Source: an uncultured Lachnospiraceae bacterium
GTDB lineage: Bacteria > Bacillota > Clostridia > Lachnospirales > Lachnospiraceae
DNA: 32,123 nt
Direction: 5' to 3'
Assembly: GCA_947576945.1 (NCBI GenBank)
Contig: CANPTH010000050.1
Coordinates: forward strand, 1-32,123
A program made the translations under genes and the position numbers. The notes below the pieces were generated by a model. That model saw only the letters and a list, made by a program, of their open reading frames with translations, had not been told where the DNA came from and ran no database searches. Of the stretch, positions 8,532 to 15,137 are shown piece after piece (position 1 is the first letter of the stretch; each line of letters begins with the position of its first letter).

Positions 8532-9413
8532 CTAATACTTAAAACTCTCTACCAGATTCTTGATAATCAGATACCACCCATCTGCCAGCACAAACAGCAG
8601 GATTTTAAACGGCATGGAAATCGTTGTCGGCGGCAGCATCATCATACCCATACTCATCAACGTTGACGCCACAACCATATCGATCACGATAAAAGGAATA
8701 TAGATCAAAAATCCGATAATAAAAGCCGTCCGCAGTTCACTGATAATGAAGCTCGGCACCAGCACACTCATCGGAATATCATCCAGCTCACCATTCCACT
8801 CCAGCCGGCTGATCCCCATAAAAAGGCTCACATCCTTCTTCTGCGTCTGCCCATACATAAAAGTCCGCAAAGGCTCCGCCGCTTTCCTGAGCATTTCCTC
8901 ATTCGTAAGCTCTCCTGCCTCATAAGGAACCACCGCCTCATTATAGACAGTGGTCAGAGTAGGCTGCATAATAAAGAACGTCAAAAAGAGCGCAATACCT
9001 ATCAAAACTGTATTAGGCGGCGCTGTCTGTGTATTGAGAGCCTGCCTCGTAAAATGCAGAACAATAATGATTCTGGTAAACGAGGTCAACATTATAATCA
9101 ATGACGGTGCCACCGCAATCAGAGTCAGTATGATCAAAATGCGCAGGGCGCCATTCACACTACCATTCCCGTTGTCAACCGTAACCGTCACTGTATTGGC
9201 TATATTCAATTCTGCTAATTCATCGGCATCCTGTGATGAACCCGGATCTCTTTCATTCGTCCTCTCCTGATCAGTCCCCGTAAGATTTGAGTCCCGATAA
9301 GGTGTATCAAATGATGCCGCCGCCGTCATCCCATATCCAAGATAGAGTATGCCTGCCAGAAACAGCAGGCATACTAACTTTGCCAAATGATATCCGGAAA
9401 AATGTCTTTTCAT
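8532..9413 (-). CDS. fliP: Flagellar export gate protein FliP
   Basis: 293-residue protein. A signal peptide-like N-terminus (about 1-34, ending near TAAAS) is typical of FliP, which is one of few export components made with a cleavable signal. The FliP core starts near residue 83 and has the conserved LTSFTRIIIVLHFTRQAL, PPNTVLIGIALFLTFF and MMLPPTTISMPFKILLFV elements. Between signal and core there is a polar, acidic stretch of about 45 residues that makes this protein somewhat longer than the ~220-250 usual for FliP. The ATG overlaps the fliO stop (ATGA). FliP forms the pentameric core of the export channel. Confidence 0.96.
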   Translation of the reverse strand: MKRHFSGYHLAKLVCLLFLAGILYLGYGMTAAASFDTPYRDSNLTGTDQERTNERDPGSSQDADELAELNIANTVTVTVDNGNGSVNGALRILIILTLIAVAPSLIIMLTSFTRIIIVLHFTRQALNTQTAPPNTVLIGIALFLTFFIMQPTLTTVYNEAVVPYEAGELTNEEMLRKAAEPLRTFMYGQTQKKDVSLFMGISRLEWNGELDDIPMSVLVPSFIISELRTAFIIGFLIYIPFIVIDMVVASTLMSMGMMMLPPTTISMPFKILLFVLADGWYLIIKNLVESFKY

Positions 9414-9793
9414 TCGTCTCGCCCATCTTCTTTTTCCAGAATATTCTTTTTTTGTACTTTACTGAATATATCTTTAAAACTCATTGTCTTCAGCTCACTC
9501 CCATCAGAAAGGATCAAATCCTGCTCAGGAATCTCTGTTAACATTGTAACAGTATCTTTGCAGATTGCCACTGCCAAATATTTCTGTCCTACCCGAACGA
9601 TCTGAATATACTTATTATTAGACAGGCTGATCATTTCCAGTACTTCAATATTAGTATTGGAAACCCTTCCACGATGATATCCTGCCATCCACCTGGTAAC
9701 AAACCAAGTAATTGCCAGAACCAGCAGGAAAAGAACCAGCACAGTCATAAACTGTATATATGAATCTGCCCCTCCGGATATTGTGAGTATCAT
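9410..9793 (-). CDS. fliO: Flagellar biosynthesis protein FliO (FliZ)
   Basis: 127-residue bitopic membrane protein with one transmembrane segment (about 14-33) followed by a basic stretch and a small cytoplasmic domain containing IEVLEMISLSNNKYIQIVRVG, typical of FliO. FliO assists assembly of the FliP-FliR core. It is called FliZ in B. subtilis, where the order fliY-cheY-fliZ-fliP is the same as here. Its ATG overlaps the cheY stop (TAATG) and its stop overlaps the fliP start (ATGA). The N-terminus is short, without the long periplasmic part of B. subtilis FliZ. Confidence 0.9.
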   Translation of the reverse strand: MILTISGGADSYIQFMTVLVLFLLVLAITWFVTRWMAGYHRGRVSNTNIEVLEMISLSNNKYIQIVRVGQKYLAVAICKDTVTMLTEIPEQDLILSDGSELKTMSFKDIFSKVQKKNILEKEDGRDE

Positions 9794-10155
9794 TATCCCA
9801 CTACCTTTTTCACTGCCTCTATTACGCGGTCCGCCTGAAATGGCTTAACAATGAAATCTTTTGCACCCGACTGAATGGACTCGATTACCATTGCCTGCTG
9901 TCCCATTGCAGAACACATAATAACCATTGCGCCCGGATCCGACTCCTTGATCTTCTTTAACGCCTCAATGCCATCCATCTCCGGCATTGTAATATCCATT
10001 AATACAAGATCCGGTTTCAACATATTATACTGCTCAACAGCCTTCGCACCATTCTCAGCCTCACCGGCTACGTTATATCCGTTTTTTGTCAGGATATCCT
10101 TGATCATCATGCGCATAAACGCCGCATCATCACAAATTAAAATATTCTTTGCCAT
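9793..10155 (-). CDS. cheY: Chemotaxis response regulator CheY
   Basis: 120-residue single-domain receiver. All active-site residues are present: acidic pair D9/D10, phospho-acceptor D54 (LVLMDITMP), S82 in place of the usual Thr/Ser, aromatic F101 and K104 (in VKPF). Phosphorylated by CheA, it would bind FliM and FliY at the switch to change rotation. Being encoded between fliY and fliO is the Firmicutes arrangement. A GGAGAAGAGAG site precedes the ATG. FliY, encoded immediately upstream, carries CheC-like phosphatase motifs and is the probable CheY-P phosphatase. Confidence 0.96.
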   Translation of the reverse strand: MAKNILICDDAAFMRMMIKDILTKNGYNVAGEAENGAKAVEQYNMLKPDLVLMDITMPEMDGIEALKKIKESDPGAMVIMCSAMGQQAMVIESIQSGAKDFIVKPFQADRVIEAVKKVVG

Positions 10156-10175
10156 CTCTCTTCTCCTATCATACC

Positions 10176-11474
10176 TTATTTGATAATTTCAGTTACACGT
10201 ACACCGAAACTTTCTTCAATTACAACAACCTCACCCTTTGCTACAAGCTTACCATTGACCAGTATATCTATTGGTTCGCCGGCAATCCTGTCAAGTTCTA
10301 TGATCGTTCCCGGCGTGAAGTCCAGAATCTCAGCGATGGACTTGGATGTCCTTCCCAGCTCTACCGTAACTTCCAACGGCACGTCACGGATCAATCCAAT
10401 GTTCTCCTGTCCCTGCATTGCGCCGCCGTCCTTGGCAAAGCTCTGGAACTGTGCAGGCTGAATATTCATATTTGGCATCATCTGCATCTGCGGCATCATC
10501 TGCGGCATTCCCATCTGCATCTGCGGCATCATCTGTGGCATTCCCATCTGCATTTGTTGCATTCCCATCTGATTCATGTCCATTCCCATTTGCGGCATTC
10601 CCATTCCCATCTGCATCTGCGGCATTCCCATCTGGTTCATATTCATTCCCATCTGACTCATATCCATCTGTGATGCCGGCCCCGCCTGAGGCGCTGCTGC
10701 CTGAGGTGCGGCTTCTGACGCTGTATCACCCAACTGATTCTTTAAGAAAGTATCGCACAATTCCTTGGCAAAATCAATTGGATATAATTGCATGATAGTG
10801 GAGTCCACCAGATCGTCAATCTGCATTCGGAACGCAATCTTAACAAAAACATTTGCAAGAAACGGCGCTATATCTCCACCCGATTTAAAACTCGAAAGAT
10901 CGACAAAGCTTGCCTCCGGCGGACTGATGTCGATCATCTTATCCAGCATCGTCGATAAAGAAGTCGCCGAAGAACCCATCATCTGATTCATTGCTTCCGA
11001 AATGGCGCTCAGATGCAGTTCGCCAAGCTCCCCCTCTACATTGCTGCCATCACCGCCCATCATCAGGTCTGTGATAACTTTAACATCATGTTCCTTCAAA
11101 ACCAGGATATTTGTGCCATCTAAACCGACCGTATATTTGATCTGGATAAACACACAGGGTTTTTCGTAATCCCTCAGCACATTCTCCCACTTCGCCAGCG
11201 TTACCACCGGCGTCGTAATATTAACCCTGCGGTTAACTAACGATGACAAAGTCGTCGCTGAAGATCCCATACTGATATTAGCAACCTCACCTATGGCATC
11301 TTTCTCCATCGCTGACAGGATAGAATCATCCAGGTCGTCATCTGTCCCGGCAGAGGTTGATGCTTCCGCCGCTGCAGGCATCGAAGCTTCCTCCGGCGCA
11401 CCCTCTTCTCCGCCCGGTGTATCCATACCGCTCAAGAGTGCATTTATTTCATCCTGTGATAACATTCCGTCCAT
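10176..11474 (-). CDS. fliY: Flagellar motor switch protein FliY (CheC-like plus FliN domain) with Met-rich linker
   Basis: 432-residue C-ring protein. The N-terminal peptide LSQDEINALLSG (5-16) resembles the CheY-P-binding peptide of FliM. Residues about 50-260 form a CheC-like domain with two phosphatase motifs, E63-N66 (EVAN) and E160-N163 (EAMN), each followed by GSSAT. Residues 270-336 are a Met/Gln/Gly/Pro low-complexity linker containing 30 methionines. Residues about 355-432 are the FliN/SpoA domain (VPLEVTVELGR through EEVVVIEE-like end). FliY is part of the switch and hydrolyses CheY-P at the motor. No separate fliN is in the window. An AGGAGG site precedes the ATG, just after the fliM stop. 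The linker is the unusual part. Confidence 0.95.
   Translation of the reverse strand: MDGMLSQDEINALLSGMDTPGGEEGAPEEASMPAAAEASTSAGTDDDLDDSILSAMEKDAIGEVANISMGSSATTLSSLVNRRVNITTPVVTLAKWENVLRDYEKPCVFIQIKYTVGLDGTNILVLKEHDVKVITDLMMGGDGSNVEGELGELHLSAISEAMNQMMGSSATSLSTMLDKMIDISPPEASFVDLSSFKSGGDIAPFLANVFVKIAFRMQIDDLVDSTIMQLYPIDFAKELCDTFLKNQLGDTASEAAPQAAAPQAGPASQMDMSQMGMNMNQMGMPQMQMGMGMPQMGMDMNQMGMQQMQMGMPQMMPQMQMGMPQMMPQMQMMPNMNIQPAQFQSFAKDGGAMQGQENIGLIRDVPLEVTVELGRTSKSIAEILDFTPGTIIELDRIAGEPIDILVNGKLVAKGEVVVIEESFGVRVTEIIK
10467..10667 (-). repeat. Methionine-rich tandem repeat region inside fliY
   Basis: This stretch encodes FliY residues 270-336, in which 30 of 67 residues are Met and most of the rest are Gln, Gly, Pro and Asn, arranged as imperfect QMGMPQM-type units. 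At DNA level there are two adjacent 33-bp copies (10480-10512 and 10513-10545) that differ at one base, and shorter degenerate copies to the right. This pattern implies recent expansion by slippage or unequal recombination, in frame with the protein. Confidence 0.9.
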
Positions 11475-11478
11475 GCTT

Positions 11479-12459
11479 CTAATCCTCCTCTCTTATTACC
11501 GACGTTACTCGCACAGCATATTTATCTTTGCTTGAACCCGGTAATGCGGTAAACTTCTCTATATTTCCAACGTACACTTTCAGATCCTGTTCCACATCGG
11601 TACTCAGCCGTATAATATCTCCAACCTGAATATTGATAAAGTCGGTAACGGCTATCTGCGTCCTGCCAAGCAGCGCCTTAACCGGAACATCCACACGCTT
11701 GATCAGAGATTCAATATACTCCTCAAGCTCCTCTTCCTTCTGCTCCTGCATATTCGAATACCAATACTTGGTATTCAGTCTCTCCATAACCGTTTCTAAT
11801 GTAAAGAACGGAAGACAGATATTCATAAACCCTTCCACATCACCGATCCTCACATTCAAGGTCACTATCGCTATCATATCATTCGGAGAGATAATCTGCG
11901 CAAATTGCGAATTCGTCTCTATCCTCTCCAATACCGGGTTGACTTCCACTACATTCCGCCATGGTTCGCGCATAAGCTGCATAAAGGTCACCATCATTTT
12001 TTCTATGATCGTCAACTCTATCTCCGTGAAATCCCGGCTCTTATCAAGCGGCGCTCCCTCACCGCCCAACATTCTGTCGATCATCGCATAGCCAAGGCTC
12101 GTGGCCATCTCTACCACAATGTTCCCTCCCAGAGGCTGGAAGTTGACAATTCCGAGAATGACCGGATTAAAAAGTGCATTTGTGTACTCCGAAAAAACAA
12201 TTGCTTCGGAACTTATTACGGAAACCTGTACATTTTTCCTGAGATATACCGGAAGGCTGGTAGATAATAACCGTCCGTAATGCTCGTATATGATCTCTAA
12301 TGTCCGCAAATGCTCTTTCGAGAACTTGGTCGGTCGTTTAAAGTCATAATTCTTGACCTGCTTGTCGCTGTAATCACTCATTCCTTCTGCGTCGATTTCA
12401 CCGCTGTTCAGCGCGGCCAGCAGACTATCAATCTCATTTTGAGACAGTATCTCTCCCAC
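11479..12459 (-). CDS. fliM: Flagellar motor switch protein FliM
   Basis: 326-residue C-ring protein. The N-terminal CheY-P binding motif is LSQNEIDSLLAAL (5-17). The CheC-like middle domain runs about 45-230 with the conserved GGxG loop (MLGGEGAP) that contacts FliG. The C-terminal SpoA domain is about 250-320 (VPVKALLGRTQIAVTDFINI). Length is typical. The start codon is GTG at 12459, selected because a perfect AGGAGGTGA lies nine bases upstream and no ATG is available near the family N-terminus. fliY follows with only four bases between the stop and its ATG. Confidence 0.96.
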   Translation of the reverse strand: MGEILSQNEIDSLLAALNSGEIDAEGMSDYSDKQVKNYDFKRPTKFSKEHLRTLEIIYEHYGRLLSTSLPVYLRKNVQVSVISSEAIVFSEYTNALFNPVILGIVNFQPLGGNIVVEMATSLGYAMIDRMLGGEGAPLDKSRDFTEIELTIIEKMMVTFMQLMREPWRNVVEVNPVLERIETNSQFAQIISPNDMIAIVTLNVRIGDVEGFMNICLPFFTLETVMERLNTKYWYSNMQEQKEEELEEYIESLIKRVDVPVKALLGRTQIAVTDFINIQVGDIIRLSTDVEQDLKVYVGNIEKFTALPGSSKDKYAVRVTSVIREED

Positions 12460-12492
12460 GAAAGTTCACCTCCTGTGGCACGATTTACAAAG

Positions 12493-13011
12493 TTATTGAA
12501 TAATAATGTCACTAAACGCCACATTAAAGATAAACTCTGAACTAAACATTGTCTGAATTCTTTCCAGAATCTCAGCCTTCATACCATCCTGATTATTTCT
12601 TGCCTCATCTGCCGTATAGCTGGAGATAACATCAGTAATCTCACTCTTGATCAGGCTCTGCCGGGATTCCATCTCTTCACCGTAGGTCTTATAATCTTCA
12701 TGTTTTGTATTCATGGACAAGGTAATCGCTCCGACAAAGAAATGCGGTTCTCCTTCAGCATCTTCTTCGCCACGCTTTAATTCGATTGTCATCTTCTCAA
12801 TGTCATAAGTAGCAATATCTGACATCGGCACTGCTGTGGCGCCCGCTTCCCCTTTGGCCGTCAGTTCCAGATTCAACGACCTTGTAATATTATCTACCAA
12901 TGCCGAGGTTTTTCTCGCAGTACCCGTTACACTGAACATCATAATCGCTGTCAACACAATATTTACGATCAGTAAAGCCAGTATAATAATGGAAATCAGA
13001 TTCTTCTTCAT
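12493..13011 (-). CDS. fliL: Flagellar basal body-associated protein FliL
   Basis: 172-residue single-pass membrane protein: short cytoplasmic N-terminus, transmembrane segment at about 5-27, then an extracytoplasmic domain ending with the family motif ELIFNVAFSDIIIQ-like tail (here SEFIFNVAFSDIIIQ). FliL surrounds and stabilises stator units. Its position between motB and fliM matches that role. An AAAGGAG site lies 10 bases upstream of the ATG. Sequence conservation in this family is low, so the call uses topology, tail motif and position. Confidence 0.9.
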   Translation of the reverse strand: MKKNLISIIILALLIVNIVLTAIMMFSVTGTARKTSALVDNITRSLNLELTAKGEAGATAVPMSDIATYDIEKMTIELKRGEEDAEGEPHFFVGAITLSMNTKHEDYKTYGEEMESRQSLIKSEITDVISSYTADEARNNQDGMKAEILERIQTMFSSEFIFNVAFSDIIIQ

Positions 13012-13070
13012 GACTGTATATTCTCCTTTTACATTATTAATTATATATGTTTTTGCTTATTTCTATAATT

Positions 13071-13877
13071 TTAATAGGAACTGAGTGAATTGTAAATTTT
13101 AATCTCAACACGCCTGTTCCTCGTCCTGCCTTCCGGCGTGGAATTGTCCGCAATAGGAACATATTCTCCTCTTCCGGCATGCTTAATGTTTGCCGGATCC
13201 AAATTCGTAACAGACAGCAGATAATCAAACACCGAAAGTGCGCGCCCCGAACTCAATTCGTCATTGTTGGAATACTTGGCCCCGGACATAGGTACATTAT
13301 CCGTATGTCCCTCGATCTCTATCGTGCCGGCGGCATATCGCTCCAGCACCAGTCCGACCTGATCAAGGACAGGTTTTGCCTCCTCCTTCAGGAGTGTGCT
13401 TCCCGAATCAAAAAGCAGCGCCCCCTTTAAAGTAAGCTGTACATACTGGCTGGTAAACTCAATGTCAATCTCGCTGCCCATCTCCTTATCATCCACAGCT
13501 TCCTGAATCTGCTCTGCAAGCGTCTCCGACTCTTCTAACTGCGCCTCTTCCATCTTCTCTTTCACTGCAGCCACATCTTCATCAACAACCTGCCCCTCAT
13601 CCATCTTGCCGGTACTGTTGATATATTCATCCAGCTCGTTCAACTGGCTGACCCCGTTACTGATCAGAATACCGTCTCCGATGGCTGTTGCGCCGCCGCT
13701 GAATACCGAAAAAGTTTCATTGAAGGATGCTACTACCTGTTCAAACTTCGCCGCATCGATGGAAGACATGGAAAACAGCAATACGAAGAAACACAACAAC
13801 AGGTTCATCAAATCTGAAAACGTGGCCATCCACGCGGGTGAACCTTTTGGCGCTTCTTCCTGCTTCTTCTTAGCCAT
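13071..13877 (-). CDS. motB: Flagellar stator protein MotB (PomB/MotS-like, probably Na+-type)
   Basis: 268-residue stator subunit. One transmembrane segment (about 18-40) holds the ion-binding aspartate D22 in WMATFSDLMNLLLCFFVLL. A plug/linker region follows, then an OmpA-like peptidoglycan-binding domain (about 150-260) with GHTDNVP and NRRVEIKI. The transmembrane signature, with TF-x-DLM and a Cys seven residues after the aspartate (C29), resembles Na+-driven PomB more than H+-driven MotB (which I recall as YAD-type). Ion type is therefore inferred as sodium. The ATG directly abuts the motA stop. It works with MotA to convert ion flow to torque. Confidence 0.95.
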   Translation of the reverse strand: MAKKKQEEAPKGSPAWMATFSDLMNLLLCFFVLLFSMSSIDAAKFEQVVASFNETFSVFSGGATAIGDGILISNGVSQLNELDEYINSTGKMDEGQVVDEDVAAVKEKMEEAQLEESETLAEQIQEAVDDKEMGSEIDIEFTSQYVQLTLKGALLFDSGSTLLKEEAKPVLDQVGLVLERYAAGTIEIEGHTDNVPMSGAKYSNNDELSSGRALSVFDYLLSVTNLDPANIKHAGRGEYVPIADNSTPEGRTRNRRVEIKIYNSLSSY

Positions 13878-14666
13878 TTATGCCTCACCTCCATCATCGC
13901 CCATAGAACCTCTGTCCTTCGGCGCCAGGAAGGATTTCAATTTCTCCTCGATAACACGCGGGTTCTCACCTGCCTGTATAGAAAGAAGTCCTTCAATCTC
14001 GATCTCCTTCACCATCATTTCCTCAGCATTCTTGCTCTTCAGCTTGGAAGCAACCGGCGCGCAGATCCAGTTGGCAAGCACGGAGCCGTAGAAAGTCGTA
14101 ATCAAAGCCGTTGACATGTTAGGACCGATAGATGCGAAATCCGACAGGTCACGCAGCATGTTAATCAGACCGATCAGGGTACCGATCATACCCCACGCAG
14201 GACCCATGGCTCCAAGGCCATCCCAGAATCCAATCTTATCTTTATGACGTTCCTCCACACTGGCAAGTTCAGTCTCCATAATTGCACGCACTAATTCAGG
14301 GTCTGTGCCGTCCACCACCAGCATAATACCCTTCTTTAAAAACTCATCTTCAATCTCACCCGCCGCTTCTTCCAGAGAAAGAAGACCTTCCTTACGGGCA
14401 ACATTGGAGAGATCTATAATCTTCTGAATAATCTCGGGAACATTCATTGACGACATTTTGAAAATAAGGCCAATGCTCTTCAGATTTGCTATGAAATCCG
14501 GCATGGTACAGCTCGCCATCATACACGCCAATGCACCACCGTATGTAATAAGTGCCGAGGGAGCATGCAGGAATCCCATTATCACCGATATGTCCTGACC
14601 AACCAACATACCGAAAATCATCAACGCAAAACATAGAACCAATCCAATAACTGAAGCTATATCCAT
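13878..14666 (-). CDS. motA: Flagellar stator protein MotA (PomA/MotP-like)
   Basis: 262-residue protein with four membrane segments (about 4-22, 32-52, 147-170, 180-200) and a large cytoplasmic loop between the second and third, which contacts FliG. Conserved elements include the AMGPAWGMIGTLIGLINML third helix and the IGPNMSTALITTFYG segment. The start MDIASVIGL, these helices and the tail SIQAGENPRVIEEKL resemble PomA/MotP of sodium motors. It lies 21 bases after flbD, with a GGGTGA site before the ATG, and its TAA touches the motB ATG, so the pair is coupled. It forms the MotA5B2 stator. Confidence 0.95.
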   Translation of the reverse strand: MDIASVIGLVLCFALMIFGMLVGQDISVIMGFLHAPSALITYGGALACMMASCTMPDFIANLKSIGLIFKMSSMNVPEIIQKIIDLSNVARKEGLLSLEEAAGEIEDEFLKKGIMLVVDGTDPELVRAIMETELASVEERHKDKIGFWDGLGAMGPAWGMIGTLIGLINMLRDLSDFASIGPNMSTALITTFYGSVLANWICAPVASKLKSKNAEEMMVKEIEIEGLLSIQAGENPRVIEEKLKSFLAPKDRGSMGDDGGEA

Positions 14667-14687
14667 CTGTATTCACCCGTCTTTACA

Positions 14688-14873
14688 CTAATCTGCAAAA
14701 ATATCCTTTCTATACGATTTTACTAAATTTTTTATCTCTTGTCTACTTTCTTTTACAATTAATTTCCGTCCCGTCGTAAAGGATAACACTGTGTCCGGCG
14801 TCTCTTCAGCCAACTCCAGAAGATCCGGATTGATCAGGACTTTAACCCCATTGATCTTAGTGACTTCTATCAT
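14688..14873 (-). CDS. flbD: FlbD/SwrD family flagellar protein
   Basis: 61-residue protein of the FlbD family: it opens with MIEVTKINGVKVLINPDLLE, then PDTVLSFTTGRKLIVKES and a helical tail. In B. subtilis the homologue SwrD (YlzI) raises motor power and is needed for swarming. Here it is the first gene after a terminator hairpin and a strong promoter, immediately before motA and motB, which fits a role with the stators. Ribosome site is modest (AAGAGAAAG). Too small for a membrane span; probably cytoplasmic. Confidence 0.9.
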   Translation of the reverse strand: MIEVTKINGVKVLINPDLLELAEETPDTVLSFTTGRKLIVKESRQEIKNLVKSYRKDIFAD

Positions 14874-14960
14874 CTTTCTCTTCTCACGCCCCTCCCTGCT
14901 CTGTCGTCATATTCTCATAGATCATAACCAGACAATAAAACAACTATATTCAACTCTACA

Positions 14961-14989
14961 ATTTTAACACATATCCAGGAAAACTGCAA
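14961..14989 (-). promoter_or_regulatory. Sigma-A extended -10 promoter for flbD-motA-motB and downstream genes
   Basis: Reading the minus strand, -35 is TTGCAG (14984-14989), then a 17-bp spacer, then -10 TAAAAT (14961-14966). The -10 is preceded by TGT, giving an extended -10 element. The start of transcription would be near 14954, giving a leader of about 80 bases to flbD. An A/T-rich stretch lies upstream of the -35. It follows directly after the hairpin at 15061-15097, so it would restart transcription of the second half of the cluster. Confidence 0.75.
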
Positions 14990-15014
14990 AGCAATTAGCA
15001 AATTCATTAAAAAA

Positions 15015-15041
15015 TTATCGCTTTCTGAACAAAGAATATTA
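15015..15041 (-). promoter_or_regulatory. Possible sigma-28 (FliA/SigD) promoter upstream of flbD-motAB
   Basis: On the minus strand, TAAT (15038-15041) is followed after 15 bases by AGCGATAA (15015-15022). Compared with the sigma-28 consensus TAAA-N15-GCCGATAA this matches 3 of 4 and 6 of 8 bases. motAB genes are often late, sigma-28-dependent genes, which raises plausibility, but the match is imperfect and in an A/T-rich region. Confidence 0.35.
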
Positions 15042-15060
15042 CAAATCGCGCCTATCACTG

Positions 15061-15097
15061 AAAAGAGGGATTTTCTGTAAACAAAAATCCCTCTTTC
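15061..15097 (-). terminator. Hairpin terminator between flgE and flbD
   Basis: A 13-bp perfect stem (15062-15074 with 15084-15096; arms AAAGAGGGATTTT and AAAATCCCTCTTT) with a 9-base loop lies about 40 bases after the flgE stop. On the minus strand the 3' arm ends in a run of four U. The U-run is short and partly in the stem, so termination may be incomplete; it could attenuate rather than end transcription. The symmetry means it could also act on the other strand, but no gene there needs it. Confidence 0.7.
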
Positions 15098-15137
15098 TAA
15101 TACTTCTAAACCTCTATATCGTAGTTCTGTTCTTTAA

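Noticed and set aside
10467..10667. Short direct repeats that could suggest a CRISPR array
   Set aside because: The repeats are adjacent, in frame with FliY and have no unique spacers; they are a coding tandem repeat.
10149..10673. A plus-strand frame encoding His/Leu repeats opposite the Met-rich part of fliY
   Set aside because: The repeats are the antisense reading of the Met/Gln codons; the fliY frame explains the pattern.
15020..15034. Possible CodY-like core (TTTCTGAA) upstream of flbD
   Set aside because: The inner core matches but the flanks do not (9/15 overall), and it overlaps the candidate sigma-28 site.
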